A DNA stretch of 64,000 bases, taken from assembly GCF_000820025.1 (NCBI RefSeq), contig NZ_CDBI01000091.1, forward strand, positions 177,600 through 241,599. The letters are read 5' to 3'. Made by a program: the position numbers and the translations under genes. Of the stretch, positions 45,266 through 54,628 are shown piece by piece (within the stretch, counting starts at the first letter, position 1; every line of letters starts with the position of its first letter). Origin of the DNA: Aeromonas popoffii (GTDB lineage Bacteria > Pseudomonadota > Gammaproteobacteria > Enterobacterales > Aeromonadaceae). The notes under the pieces were generated by a model. That model ran no database searches. It worked only from the letters and a program-made list of their open reading frames with translations, and was not told the origin of the DNA.

Positions 45266-47056
45266 TCAGACATGGTTATACATGGCCTCGATCTCGCTCT
45301 GGTACTTGGATTCGATGATCTTGCGGCGCAGTTTCATGGTGGGGGTGATCTCCCCCAGCTCCATGGAGAAGGCGCTTGGCAGCAGGGTGAACTTCTTCAC
45401 CTGCTCGAACTTGGCCAGCTCCTTTTGCAGGTCCTGGATGCGGGCATCGAAGAACTCCATCACCCGGGAGTGGCGCAGCAGCTCGGTCTTGCACTGGTAT
45501 TGCAGGTTGATGGAGCGGGCGTACTCCTCCAGCGACTCGAAGCAGGGCACGATCAGCGCCGAGACGAAGTGACGGGCATCGGCGACGATGGCGATCTGCT
45601 CGATGAAGCGATCCTTGCCGATAGTTCCCTCCACCAGTTGCGGCGCCACGTATTTACCGTTTGAGGTCTTCATCAGCTCTTTGAGACGCTCGGTGAAGTA
45701 GATGTTGCCGTCGCTGTCGAGCTCGCCCGCATCGCCGGTACGCAGGAAGCCGTCTTCGGTCATCACCTCGGCTGTGGCATCGGGCTTGTTGTAGTAGCCG
45801 CGCATCACGGTCGGGGAACGCACCAGCAGCTCGTTGCTCTCACCCAGCTTCACTTCTATGCCGTTGAGGGCCGTGCCGATGGAGCCCAGCTTGAACTGGT
45901 TGTCTTCGTAACAGCAGACGGTGGCCGTGGTCTCAGTCATGCCGTAGCCGTACTTGAGGTTGAGCCCCATGGCCTGGAAGAAGAAGTTCACGTCGTCGGC
46001 CAGACGGGCGCCTGCCACCGGCAGGAAGCGGGTGCGACCACCGAAGCGGGCGCGCAGCTTGCGAAACACCAGCCGCTCAGCCAGCCAGAGCTGGGCGTAA
46101 AGCAGCGGCGAGGTTGCCTTGCCAGCCTGACGGCTGGAGACAAGCTGCTTGCCGACGCCGGTGGCCCAGCCGAACAGGGCACGACGCAGGCGTGGCGCCT
46201 GAGCCACCTTGGCCTGGATCATGGCGTAGGCCTTCTCGTAGAGGCGCGGCACGGCGCACATGACGGTCGGCTGCACTTCACCGATGACATCCATCACCTT
46301 CTGCGGATCGCGGATATAGACGTTCTCGGCGCCGCAGTAGAGCACGTAGTAGGTCCAGGCGCGCTCGAACACGTGACTGAGCGGCAACATGCACAGCGAC
46401 ACATCCTGCTCGTTGAGATCGAGGCGGCTGTTGTGCATCTCGAAGCAGGCGGCGATGTTGGCAAAATCGAGCATAACCCCCTTGGGTTCACCCGTGGTGC
46501 CCGAGGTGTAGATCAGGGTCAGCAAGTCATCCATCCGGTACTGGGTTTCCCGTATCCGCAACTCCTGCTCGCTGGCCTGATGGTTGCCGGAGACCAGAAA
46601 GGCCTGGAAGTGGCTGGCCTCTGGGCAGTCACGCAGGTTGACCTTGCCATCGAGGGCGACGATCTGGCGGATCTCGCCATCTTTCAACAGCGTGAGCGCC
46701 TGATCGAACTGGGCCTGTTCACCGACGAACAGCAGACCTATGTTGGCATCTCGTACGATATAGCGCAGTTGCTCAAGGGTGCTGGTGGGGTAGATTGGCA
46801 CGCTGACACCGCGGGCGGCGAGGATGCCGAGATCGGCCTGGGTCCACTCCGGCATGTTGCGGGCGTAGAGGCCGACCATTTCGGTGGGCTGGTGGCCGGC
46901 GCGGATCAGCGCCTGAGCGCAGTAGTCCATGGCCTGTCCCAGAGTACGCCAGCCGATGGCACGCCATTGGCCATCCTGTTGTACGCGCAGGGCGGCCCTG
47001 TTGCCAAGCCGGGCGATACGTTCACGCATCAGTCGAACCAGATGGAGTTTCGGCAT
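45266..47056 (-). CDS. Long-chain acyl-CoA synthetase (AMP-binding, FadD15-like)
   Basis: 596-residue adenylate-forming enzyme activating long-chain fatty acids. The ATP motif LTLIYTSGTTGEPKGVML is followed by MLPLSHVFERAWTYYVLY, MNLKYGYGMTETTA-type LNLKYGYGMTETTATVCC and FLRTGDAGELDSDGNIYFTE. The C-terminus is MKTSNGKYVAPQLVEG and ITPTMKLRRKIIESKY. This is the plant/FAA-like subfamily rather than E. coli FadD itself. GAGGA lies 10 bases before the ATG. A perfect 12-base palindrome lies 60 bases upstream. Confidence 0.9.
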   Translation of the reverse strand: MPKLHLVRLMRERIARLGNRAALRVQQDGQWRAIGWRTLGQAMDYCAQALIRAGHQPTEMVGLYARNMPEWTQADLGILAARGVSVPIYPTSTLEQLRYIVRDANIGLLFVGEQAQFDQALTLLKDGEIRQIVALDGKVNLRDCPEASHFQAFLVSGNHQASEQELRIRETQYRMDDLLTLIYTSGTTGEPKGVMLDFANIAACFEMHNSRLDLNEQDVSLCMLPLSHVFERAWTYYVLYCGAENVYIRDPQKVMDVIGEVQPTVMCAVPRLYEKAYAMIQAKVAQAPRLRRALFGWATGVGKQLVSSRQAGKATSPLLYAQLWLAERLVFRKLRARFGGRTRFLPVAGARLADDVNFFFQAMGLNLKYGYGMTETTATVCCYEDNQFKLGSIGTALNGIEVKLGESNELLVRSPTVMRGYYNKPDATAEVMTEDGFLRTGDAGELDSDGNIYFTERLKELMKTSNGKYVAPQLVEGTIGKDRFIEQIAIVADARHFVSALIVPCFESLEEYARSINLQYQCKTELLRHSRVMEFFDARIQDLQKELAKFEQVKKFTLLPSAFSMELGEITPTMKLRRKIIESKYQSEIEAMYNHV

Positions 47057-47115
47057 CAGTCAAACATCCTCAAGTAACAGTTGTACGCCCGCAGGGGCAC
47101 CAAAAAATTGCGCTG

Positions 47116-47127
47116 GAGTTTAAACTC
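47116..47127. promoter_or_regulatory. Palindrome upstream of the acyl-CoA synthetase gene
   Basis: GAGTTTAAACTC, a perfect 12-base palindrome 60 bases before the start of the minus-strand acyl-CoA synthetase gene. It could be an operator for a fatty-acid regulator of the TetR type; that assignment is a guess. Confidence 0.4.
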
Positions 47128-47239
47128 TAAGATTACAGCTTACAAGTGTGCGCCGTTTGTCTTGGATCACAAAGTCAGCAATCAGGGCAAACTTGAGGCA
47201 TGATGGGTGGTGATGAGTTGGATTCGTTTGGGGGTGTCT

Positions 47240-47785
47240 ATGAGTGTCGGGATCAAGGGGGTGGTCACAGGGGTATTGCTGTTGCTGGCCGGGGCTGGCG
47301 GGCTCTGGTTTGCGCTGGGGGATATGGCCAGCGAGGAAGAGAGCCCCTGGCTGAGCGGCGCCGACGGATACGCCAAGGCGCAGCAGCTGGCCCAGCTCAA
47401 GGGCTATCCACTGCTCTATGTGATCGAGCGTGCCAAGTGCCGACGCTGCATGCTGCTGGACGCCACATTGTGGCAGTCACAGGAGATGGCGCCCGTGTTG
47501 GCCAGGCTGGTCAAGGTGCGGCTCAATCCGGATGCGGGGGATGGCAGCGAGCACATACTGCGCAGCTTCCCGCAGGTGGTGACCCTGCCCGGCATCTATG
47601 TGCAGCAGCCGGGGGAACCGCTCAAGCCCATCAAGATAGTGGTGGATCTCCAGCAGATCTGGATGCCGGGTGTCACCTGGCAGCGCGGCTTCTTCATGCC
47701 GTTGTCGGCGGCTGGCTTTGAAGCCGTGCTGCACACCACCCAGAGTCTGCAGGATCCGGCTCTCGACAATGCGCCGCTGCTGTGA
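47240..47785 (+). CDS. Membrane-anchored thioredoxin-fold-like protein with CRRC
   Basis: About 181 residues from the ATG at 47240 (47213 is an alternative start). One N-terminal transmembrane anchor, GVVTGVLLLLAGAGGLWFAL, then a presumably periplasmic domain. It has YPLLYVIERAKCRRCMLLDA, a CxxC at the place expected in thioredoxin folds, and VVTLPGIYVQQPGEP, resembling the cis-Pro loop. I infer a thiol-disulfide or related role but the exact family is not recognised. It ends 6 bases before the rimI stop on the other strand. Confidence 0.6.
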   Translation: MSVGIKGVVTGVLLLLAGAGGLWFALGDMASEEESPWLSGADGYAKAQQLAQLKGYPLLYVIERAKCRRCMLLDATLWQSQEMAPVLARLVKVRLNPDAGDGSEHILRSFPQVVTLPGIYVQQPGEPLKPIKIVVDLQQIWMPGVTWQRGFFMPLSAAGFEAVLHTTQSLQDPALDNAPLL

Positions 47786-47791
47786 GGCGGC

Positions 47792-48241
47792 CTAGCCGAA
47801 GTCGAACAGGCGTGACATGAGCACGGCGTCTTCCCGATCCTGGCCAGTACCGTAGTAGTCGGCCCGGCGGCAATACTCGGCAAATCCTGCGCTCTCATAG
47901 AGGCCGATGGCGGTCCGGTTGCTGTCGCGCACCTCCAGGAACCAGGCCTTGGCCCCCTTCGCCTTGCTGCGCGCCAGATATTCCTTCAACAGCGCCCGTC
48001 CCAGCCCCTTGCCCTGAAAGTCGGGGTGCACGCAGATGTTCATCAGCGAGCTGTCGCCCGCCACCAGATCCGAGATGTAGAAACCGGCGGGGCGGCCATC
48101 CAGCAGCATCAAGCCATTGAGATAGCGCGGCCCGAAGCAGGAGATCAGGTTTGCCTGGCTCCAGGGCTCCTTGTGGGCGGCCTGTTCTATGGGGTAAATC
48201 AGCTCGAAATCTGTCTCGAGCAGGGGACGAAACTCAGGCAT
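47792..48241 (-). CDS. rimI: Ribosomal protein S18-alanine N-acetyltransferase
   Basis: 149-residue GNAT enzyme acetylating the N-terminal alanine of S18. LLETDFELIYPIEQAAHKEP, WSQANLISCF, SLMNICVHPDFQGKGLGRAL (acetyl-CoA P-loop QGKGLG) and FLEVRDSNRTAIGLYESAGF are classic RimI. The in-frame upstream extension reaches into holD and is rejected. It follows holD after 62 bases on the same strand, the conserved holD-rimI order. Confidence 0.94.
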   Translation of the reverse strand: MPEFRPLLETDFELIYPIEQAAHKEPWSQANLISCFGPRYLNGLMLLDGRPAGFYISDLVAGDSSLMNICVHPDFQGKGLGRALLKEYLARSKAKGAKAWFLEVRDSNRTAIGLYESAGFAEYCRRADYYGTGQDREDAVLMSRLFDFG

Positions 48242-48303
48242 GGTGACTCCGGGTTGGGTCGGGGCGGCGGAAGGAAAGGGGCAGATCCGGGCAACAGGGT
48301 TGC

Positions 48304-48819
48304 TTAACCTAGGCGCGATCTGAGTTGCTGCCACAGCGCCCGTTTCTGGGCCGGTGTCGGCGTGAGCGGGCAGACCAGCGCATCGGGCCAGGCGGGATCG
48401 GCCAGTTCCAGCCAGAGCTGGGGTGGCTTGTGCCCGGTGGGCAGCCTGGTCAGCAGCGTCACCTCGTCGACGGTGATGCCGAGCAACTGGCACAGATCTG
48501 CCAGCAGGGTCGGGGCGGGCAGGCGAGGGGCCAGGATCCAGAGCTTGCCGGCCGGCGGCGTGTCGAGCTCAGATTGGGCCAGTGCGACGGAAGGCGTATC
48601 CCGAGCAGGGGCCGGCGTGACGGTTTCCTGGTTGTCTGGGGCTGTATGGACCCCCAGCAGGGCCGGGCGGCGCAGTTGCCAGCTCTGTATCCCCATACGG
48701 GCCAACAGGGTTTGACGCATCAGATCGGGCGTGAGGCCGCTTGGCTCAAGGGATGGCGCCTGATGTGTGCTCTGACGCACGGGATCTTGCATGGGCTGTG
48801 GCTCTGTCTTGATTTGCAT
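48304..48819 (-). CDS. holD: DNA polymerase III psi subunit
   Basis: About 171 residues from the ATG at 48819 (48792 is an alternative). LLARMGIQSWQLRRPALL matches the N-terminal QLGITQWSLRRP region of E. coli HolD. LWILAPRLPAPTLLADLCQL and LTPTPAQKRALWQQLRSR match the DnaK-fold-like end. Psi links the clamp loader to chi and SSB. The sequence between is proline-rich and variable. It precedes rimI as in many gammaproteobacteria and is divergent from ravA. Confidence 0.85.
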   Translation of the reverse strand: MQIKTEPQPMQDPVRQSTHQAPSLEPSGLTPDLMRQTLLARMGIQSWQLRRPALLGVHTAPDNQETVTPAPARDTPSVALAQSELDTPPAGKLWILAPRLPAPTLLADLCQLLGITVDEVTLLTRLPTGHKPPQLWLELADPAWPDALVCPLTPTPAQKRALWQQLRSRLG

Positions 48820-49030
48820 TGGTGAAAAAAGCTCTGCGCAGGGTACACTCGAACGCGTTTTGCTGCATCTTTTGCGGTATGTTTTAGCCAGGAGTGGTGG
48901 CCCAGCGCCTATGCGCCAGACGGTTTTGTCCGCAGGTGGCCTCGACACAATACAATCAGCAGAACAGGGAACATTCGACCGAGTTGCGGGTGTGCCGGTT
49001 CCAGACAACCCCAGTATCGGAAGTGCGCTT

Positions 49031-50656
49031 ATGCCACCTTTAGCACAACAGAATCTTTGCCTTGCCCCCATTCATGAACGCTTGCCAGGCCTGCTGTCGG
49101 CACTCGGAGAAGGATTGTATGAGCGCCAGGATGCCCTGCGGCTCGGTCTGCTGGCTGCCCTCAGCGGCGAGAGTGTCTTCTTGCTGGGCCCACCCGGTAT
49201 CGCCAAGAGCCTGATCGCACGCCGTCTCAAGCTGGCCTTCCACGAGGCGCGTCACTTCGAATACCTGATGACCCGCTTCAGTACGCCGGAGGAGGTGTTC
49301 GGCCCCCTCTCCATTCAGGCGCTGAAGGAAGATGGCAAGTATCTGCGCTTGACCACGGGCTACCTGCCGGAAGCCGAGGTGGTGTTCCTCGACGAGATCT
49401 GGAAGGCGGGCCCCGCCATCCTCAACACCCTGCTCACCGCCATCAACGAGCGACAGTTTCGCAACGGCGACAGCCAGCACCCCATCCCCATGCGGCTGCT
49501 GGTGACCGCCTCCAACGAGCTGCCGGCGCCGGACAGCGGGCTGGAAGCTCTCTACGATCGCATGCTGGTGCGCGTCTGGATGGACAGGGTGCAGGAGAAG
49601 GCCAACTTCCAGGCCATGTTGTCCAGTGATGGCGTCTCTCCCCGTCACCTCTCTCCCGCCCTGCAAGTCAGGAGTGAGGAGTATGAGTTGTGGCAACAGC
49701 AGATAGAGCAAGTGGTGCTGCCCGACGAGGTGTTCGAACTTGTCTATCAATTGCGGCTGCGGCTCGACAGCATGGGTGATGAGCCTTGCTACGTTTCGGA
49801 TCGGCGCTGGAAAAAGGCGGTACGCCTGTGCAAGGCCAGTGCTTTCTTCCATGGCAGGCGGGAGGTGGCACCGCTGGATCTGCTGTTGCTGAAAGATTGT
49901 CTCTGGCATAACGCAGAGAGTCGTACCGCCTTGCTGACGCTGATGGAAGAGTTTGCCCGTCTGCACTGTTACCGGCAGCAGTCACTGATTGCCCGTCATA
50001 TGGCCATTACCTCGGCCTTGCAGGCGTTGCAACAGCAAATAAGTGCCCGGTTGGCACTCAAGGCCGAGCCCCACAGGGGGATGCTGGGCAAGCGCAGCAA
50101 GGGGTGGCAATTGCCGCTGGATGAGGCCCGCAAGGAAGGGGCGCGTGGCTTGCAAATCCAGTTGCACCTGCTCACCCCTGCCCGGCTTAGCCCGGAGGAG
50201 CCGGATCTGCTGGTAGAGACACTGGAGTGTGACAAGGTGGTACTGGGTCACTGGCAGTTTGGTGGCGACAAGGTGCTCTTTCATCCCGCAGGCAGCAAGA
50301 CAGGGTTGACCCTGGAGCTTGAGCTCGACAGCAGCCAACGTCTCAACCTGCTCGACAGCCAGCGTCATCCTATTCCTCTGGTGCTGGTGTGCCGTGAGCC
50401 TTTGCCCGGGCTGATAAGTGCTCCCTGGTACCAGACGCTGGCCACTCTGAGTGAACAACTGGTGGCCCTGCGCACCGAGTTGCGCCGTCAGCGTCATCGC
50501 TTTGATGACCACCAGCCTCACCATTTTCTCGGCTCGCATTGGCTGGTGACCATTGAGGAAGGCTTTTTCACCCAGGCCCGTGAACTTGACCAAACCGCCG
50601 ATCTGCTGGCTCAGTGGCAACAGCGCTTGCCACTGTTGTGCGGGGAGCCGGGGTAA
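49031..50656 (+). CDS. ravA: MoxR-type AAA+ ATPase RavA
   Basis: 541 residues. Begins MPPLAQQNLCLAPIHERLPG, with GGAAG before the ATG at 49031. Upstream in-frame codons are unlikely. Walker A GPPGIAKSLIARRL, Walker B EVVFLDEIWKAGPAILNTLL, sensor 1 LLVTASNELPAPDSG, and the RavA middle region VSDRRWKKAVRLCKASAFFH. Hexameric ATPase which with ViaA sensitises cells to aminoglycosides and interacts with respiratory/Fe-S proteins in E. coli. viaA follows without a gap. Confidence 0.93.
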   Translation: MPPLAQQNLCLAPIHERLPGLLSALGEGLYERQDALRLGLLAALSGESVFLLGPPGIAKSLIARRLKLAFHEARHFEYLMTRFSTPEEVFGPLSIQALKEDGKYLRLTTGYLPEAEVVFLDEIWKAGPAILNTLLTAINERQFRNGDSQHPIPMRLLVTASNELPAPDSGLEALYDRMLVRVWMDRVQEKANFQAMLSSDGVSPRHLSPALQVRSEEYELWQQQIEQVVLPDEVFELVYQLRLRLDSMGDEPCYVSDRRWKKAVRLCKASAFFHGRREVAPLDLLLLKDCLWHNAESRTALLTLMEEFARLHCYRQQSLIARHMAITSALQALQQQISARLALKAEPHRGMLGKRSKGWQLPLDEARKEGARGLQIQLHLLTPARLSPEEPDLLVETLECDKVVLGHWQFGGDKVLFHPAGSKTGLTLELELDSSQRLNLLDSQRHPIPLVLVCREPLPGLISAPWYQTLATLSEQLVALRTELRRQRHRFDDHQPHHFLGSHWLVTIEEGFFTQARELDQTADLLAQWQQRLPLLCGEPG

Positions 50657-52111
50657 ATGATCGAGATTGGCACCATGAGCGCCCTGCTGGCGCTCTCGGA
50701 AGGGGAGATGGTGACTGAAATGGTGGTTGCCCTGTTGGCGAGCACCCAGATCTCCCGTTTTATCCGGGTAGGCAAGGCACAGGGCCGTTCCCTGAAACAG
50801 CGGCTGCAGCGCTGGCGCCATCAGGTGAATGACACCATAGCCCATACCCCTGTGCCTTCGACGCTGGAGCAGGAATTTCTACTCTACCAGCACTTTATTT
50901 CCCTTTATCTCGCCCAGCTGGTGACCGAGTTGCCCACCCTGCTCAGTGCTCTGGAGCGGGGCAGCGATTTTGCCGATGAGGGGCGTCAGCTGGCTCATCA
51001 GTTGGTGGACCATCCCACTGAAGGGGCCAGGCGATTGCTGCTTGATCGGTGGCGAGCCAGTCTGGTGGGGGCCTTGCTGCGCTTGCAGCAGGAGCTGGCC
51101 GAGGCGGAGCGGCTCAGGTTGCAGCAGGAGTTGGAAGATCAGATTGGCGCCAGCGAGGAGTTGGAGCAAGTGCTGGATCCCCAGCGGCGCACGGCCGGTG
51201 GTTTGTGGAACCTGGCTCAGGGGCGCTGGCAGCCTGCTTCTCTGGTGCTGATCCGTCAATACGCCGCCATGCTGGGTAAAGAGCCCATGTTGCAGGAGAT
51301 CGCCGACAGCATGGGGCGCAGTCTGCACGATAACGAGCAGTTGCAACGACCCCAGCCACCCCAGCCCACCCTGATCCAGGAGCCGGTGTTAAGTGACGAT
51401 GTGCCCGATGATCTGGTCGGGATCCACCCGGCCAATGATCTGATGAGGATGCTGCCGAGTGAAGCCGTGATGCTGGGGGTTCCCGAACTGGAGCTGGAGT
51501 TTTACCGCCGCTATCTGGAGCGCCGCCTGCTCAGTTATCAGACCAGGGGCACCTTGCCGAGGCATCAGTTGCTGCCCCGTACCACGGCCCGGGGTGATCA
51601 GGCGTTGCAGCCCATGGGGCCAGTGATTGTCTGTATCGATACGTCCGGCTCCATGGGCGGTTACCCTGAGCAGTGCGCCAAGGCGCTGGCACTGGCGCTG
51701 TTGCAGCTTGCCCTGACCGAGCAGCGGCGCTGCTTTGTGATGCTCTTCTCCACCGATGTGGCGACCTTCGAGTTGACCAATGCCGATGGCCTCGATGAGG
51801 CGCAGCGTTTTCTGGCCATGACCTTCAATGGCGGCACGGATCTGCTGCCCTGCCTGAGCGCATCCCTGCACCAGTTACAGGCCCCCGGTTTCGAGCTGGC
51901 GGATGTACTGGTGATCTCCGACTTTATTGCTCAGCGCCTGCCTGCCTCGCTGGTGGAGCTGATGGACCGTCAGCGTGGCCGCGGCACCCGGTTCAATGCC
52001 GTTGCCATGTCACGCCACGCCAAGCCGGCGTTGCTGCGGGTGTTCGATAAAAGCTGGCTACTCGACTGCGGTCTGCGCGGTCGCCTGTTGCGCCGCTGGC
52101 AGCGTAGCTGA
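50657..52111 (+). CDS. viaA: VWA-domain protein ViaA
   Basis: 484 residues, equal to the E. coli ViaA length. Helical N-terminal domain and a C-terminal von Willebrand A domain with MIDAS GPVIVCIDTSGSMGGYPEQC, then LFSTDVATFELTN and FNGGTDLLPCLSASLHQL. The ATG directly follows the ravA TAA, so they form a translationally coupled ravA-viaA operon. Acts in the cytoplasm with RavA. Confidence 0.94.
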   Translation: MIEIGTMSALLALSEGEMVTEMVVALLASTQISRFIRVGKAQGRSLKQRLQRWRHQVNDTIAHTPVPSTLEQEFLLYQHFISLYLAQLVTELPTLLSALERGSDFADEGRQLAHQLVDHPTEGARRLLLDRWRASLVGALLRLQQELAEAERLRLQQELEDQIGASEELEQVLDPQRRTAGGLWNLAQGRWQPASLVLIRQYAAMLGKEPMLQEIADSMGRSLHDNEQLQRPQPPQPTLIQEPVLSDDVPDDLVGIHPANDLMRMLPSEAVMLGVPELELEFYRRYLERRLLSYQTRGTLPRHQLLPRTTARGDQALQPMGPVIVCIDTSGSMGGYPEQCAKALALALLQLALTEQRRCFVMLFSTDVATFELTNADGLDEAQRFLAMTFNGGTDLLPCLSASLHQLQAPGFELADVLVISDFIAQRLPASLVELMDRQRGRGTRFNAVAMSRHAKPALLRVFDKSWLLDCGLRGRLLRRWQRS

Positions 52112-52119
52112 GACGCGCC

Positions 52120-52461
52120 GTGCTGGCAGACTGGCCAGCACTACCCCGACACACAAAAGGCCAAGCGCCAGCCACACCGGCGGCGTGACGGTTTCCCCCG
52201 CAGCCACGTCGTCATTCGCGCCGTCAAGGTGATGGGGCCGCAGCCCATTTGACCATGTTCAGATGCCGGGCTGATGGACGAGCCCCAGCGCCGGTTGAAG
52301 ATGATGAGCTTGCCGGTGGGGACGTGATTCTGCCAGATGCACAGGCCTGTGCCATCCATGGCGGCATCCAGCTTCTCCCGCGCATCCTCGGCCAGCCGCT
52401 TCAGTCGCCCATTCTCCTGCAGCAGCTTGTCATAGGCAGCCTGCAGATCTTCGTGTGTCAT
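52120..52461 (-). pseudogene. Remnant of a PAS-type sensor protein
   Basis: MTHEDLQAAYDKLLQENGRL followed by DAAMDGTGLCIWQNHVPTGK and LIIFNRRWG looks like the N-terminal coiled coil and PAS start of sensor diguanylate cyclases. After NRRWG it loses similarity and runs into unrelated sequence. In another frame the downstream part reads TPPVWLALGLLCVGVVLASL then PARR, like the C-terminus of a membrane protein. Thus a deletion or frameshift has fused or truncated two genes. No catalytic GGDEF domain remains. Confidence 0.55.
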
Positions 52462-52656
52462 GAGGGCACTCTTGCCGGTGATAAATGCCGCTTATAGTCG
52501 ATGCTGGCTGTGGGCCTGTAAAGAGCGACAAAATGATATTGCTGTCCGTCTCTCGTCTTGCATGGGGCAGGTTTCTGACCCGGGTCGGGCTGTATCAACA
52601 GGTTTTGCTGGCGAGCCCCCCAAGGAGCGATATGATGAGTCAACGTTTGCGCCGCA

Positions 52657-54567
52657 ATGAGCTTGTTTCTTCTCATGATTCATACAATGGCTTCACTTTG
52701 TCTGATACCGCTGCTCTTGCTCGCAGGGTGGATGACACCTGTGTGGGCGGCCCGGGGCCCTTTGCCTGAGCCTGCACTGGTCGGGGAGTTGAGCCAGTTG
52801 GAAAATGATGCGCTTCCCCCGCGCGTGTTCCGGCTGCGGGTAGCCGCGTTGGCCGCCCATCGGGACAGCTACTCACAACCGTTGCAGGGTCGTATCACCC
52901 GTTTGCAGTGCTGGGCGCGTGATGCCGAGCGCACCAGCGAATATGAGATGACCATTGCCTTCGCCAGTCAGCAACTGGCGGTGGCTCGTAGACAGGATGA
53001 CAAACAGACGGAGGCCGGGCTCTTTATCTGTCGGGGCTTCAATCAGCAGATGCTGGGCAATATGACACAAGCCAAGGCAGATTATGATGCTGCTCTGCGA
53101 CTGGCCGAGGCACTTGATGACCCCCGTCTGAAAAGCGATGCGCTCAGCTATCGGGGTGACATGTTTGCCTATCAGGGGGTGCTGTCGCAGGGGTTGATAG
53201 ACCTGCTTGCCGCCTATGATGGTTATGTCTCGCTGGGGCAGGAGGGGTTGAGATTGAAGGTGCTGGCACAGATTGCCAACACCTATCGGCGCATGGGGAT
53301 ATACGTGCGTGCCCACGAGTATTTTGAAGAGGTGATGCAGGCTTATCAGCAGCGACACGATCAGAACAGCCTCATCGATGTGGGTACCCTACTGGCCATT
53401 CTTTATACCGATGAGGACCGTTATGCACAGGCCCTGCCTCTGCTCGAAGCGGCTGAACGTTATTACCGTCAGGAGCAACGGGAAATGGATCTGGCCTGGA
53501 TCAGGGTCGAGTTGGCTTGGAGCCTGCTGAATCTAAACCGGATTGACGAGGCGCTGATCAAGTTGGAACAGGCCAAGCCCGTCCTCTATCGATATGAAGA
53601 AGATACGGATGAAGCTACGTTGGGGCTCTGGCAACTGGTGATGGGATTGACACTGGAGGCCAAAAAGGAGGGCGACCAGGCACTGCACTATCTGGCACGG
53701 GCTGAATCCATCTTCAGTCAGGAGCAGAACCAGCGCTTTCTTGCCTGGATCTATCAGGCCAGGGCCAGAATTCTTGAGCAGCAGGGCCAGGTGAATGGTG
53801 CATTGGCGGCGCTCCAGCAGTATGTGCGGGTAAAGAGCGAGCTGGATGATTTGCTTAACGAACAGCGTTCGGCCCAGATCCGCCTGGAGTTCGATCTGGC
53901 GCGCAAGGATCTGGAGAATCAGACCCTCAAGACCCGGCAGCTGCTTCAGGCCGAACAGTTAAAGCAGCTGCAGGAGCGGCGGCAATGGCAATATGCAGTG
54001 GTGATACTGTTACTGGTGATTATGGGCATGCTGGTGCTGTACCTTTTCAAGCGCTCTCGCAAGCTGCGTCAGCTCGCCATGACCGATGACCTCACCGGCA
54101 TCCACAACCGCCGTCAGATCCAGGCCAAGGGCGAGGAGTGGTTCAGGCTGGCCAGAGACAATGGCAAGCCGCTCAGCGTGCTGCTCCTGGACATAGACCA
54201 CTTCAAGCAGGTGAACGACAGGCTGGGCCACCACATGGGGGATCAGGTGCTGGCAGCCGTTGCCAGGTGCATCGCCGCCCAGCTGCGCCCCCTGGACAGG
54301 GTGGGGCGCAATGGTGGCGAGGAGTTTCTGGTTCTGTTGCCCGACATCTGCATGGCGGAAGCGGCCGAGGTCGCGGAGCGGATCCGCCATCGGGTCTCCC
54401 AGCTGCACATCGAGGGGATGCCACAGGCGCATCCGGTGCACGTCAGCATAGGCTGTGCCCAATACCACCCCCTCGACGACAGCCTGGGGGGGCTGCTCCA
54501 GCGAGCCGACGAGGCCATGTACAGGGCCAAACAGGCTGGCCGTAACCGGGTGATGCGGGCCGAGTAG
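52657..54567 (+). CDS. Periplasmic-TPR sensor diguanylate cyclase
   Basis: Up to 636 residues. Signal sequence MASLCLIPLLLLAGWMTPVW near the N-terminus. A TPR-rich region spans about 60-410 (LAEALDDPRLKSDALSYRGD, IANTYRRMGIYVRAHEYFEE and others). A coiled coil follows, then a transmembrane helix at about 448-465 (VVILLLVIMGMLVLYLF), and a cytoplasmic GGDEF domain with LLLDIDHFKQVNDRLGHHMG and GRNGGEEFLVLLP. An RxxD inhibitory site (RPLD) precedes the active loop, unlike the DGC at 22640. The start is uncertain: the best Shine-Dalgarno sequence (AAGGAG at 52622) faces an ATG in another frame at 52632. Confidence 0.87.
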   Translation: MSLFLLMIHTMASLCLIPLLLLAGWMTPVWAARGPLPEPALVGELSQLENDALPPRVFRLRVAALAAHRDSYSQPLQGRITRLQCWARDAERTSEYEMTIAFASQQLAVARRQDDKQTEAGLFICRGFNQQMLGNMTQAKADYDAALRLAEALDDPRLKSDALSYRGDMFAYQGVLSQGLIDLLAAYDGYVSLGQEGLRLKVLAQIANTYRRMGIYVRAHEYFEEVMQAYQQRHDQNSLIDVGTLLAILYTDEDRYAQALPLLEAAERYYRQEQREMDLAWIRVELAWSLLNLNRIDEALIKLEQAKPVLYRYEEDTDEATLGLWQLVMGLTLEAKKEGDQALHYLARAESIFSQEQNQRFLAWIYQARARILEQQGQVNGALAALQQYVRVKSELDDLLNEQRSAQIRLEFDLARKDLENQTLKTRQLLQAEQLKQLQERRQWQYAVVILLLVIMGMLVLYLFKRSRKLRQLAMTDDLTGIHNRRQIQAKGEEWFRLARDNGKPLSVLLLDIDHFKQVNDRLGHHMGDQVLAAVARCIAAQLRPLDRVGRNGGEEFLVLLPDICMAEAAEVAERIRHRVSQLHIEGMPQAHPVHVSIGCAQYHPLDDSLGGLLQRADEAMYRAKQAGRNRVMRAE

Positions 54568-54628
54568 GTCGCCCGGCACCCTTTGCGAACGGCCCTAAGC
54601 CGGGCTGGGTATTTTTCACTCGCGCGGG

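Noticed and set aside
52632..52768. ORF from the ATG with the strong Shine-Dalgarno sequence before the TPR-GGDEF gene as an independent gene
   Set aside because: Only about 45 codons, no recognisable sequence, and it overlaps the signal peptide region of the real gene; kept only as a start-site question.
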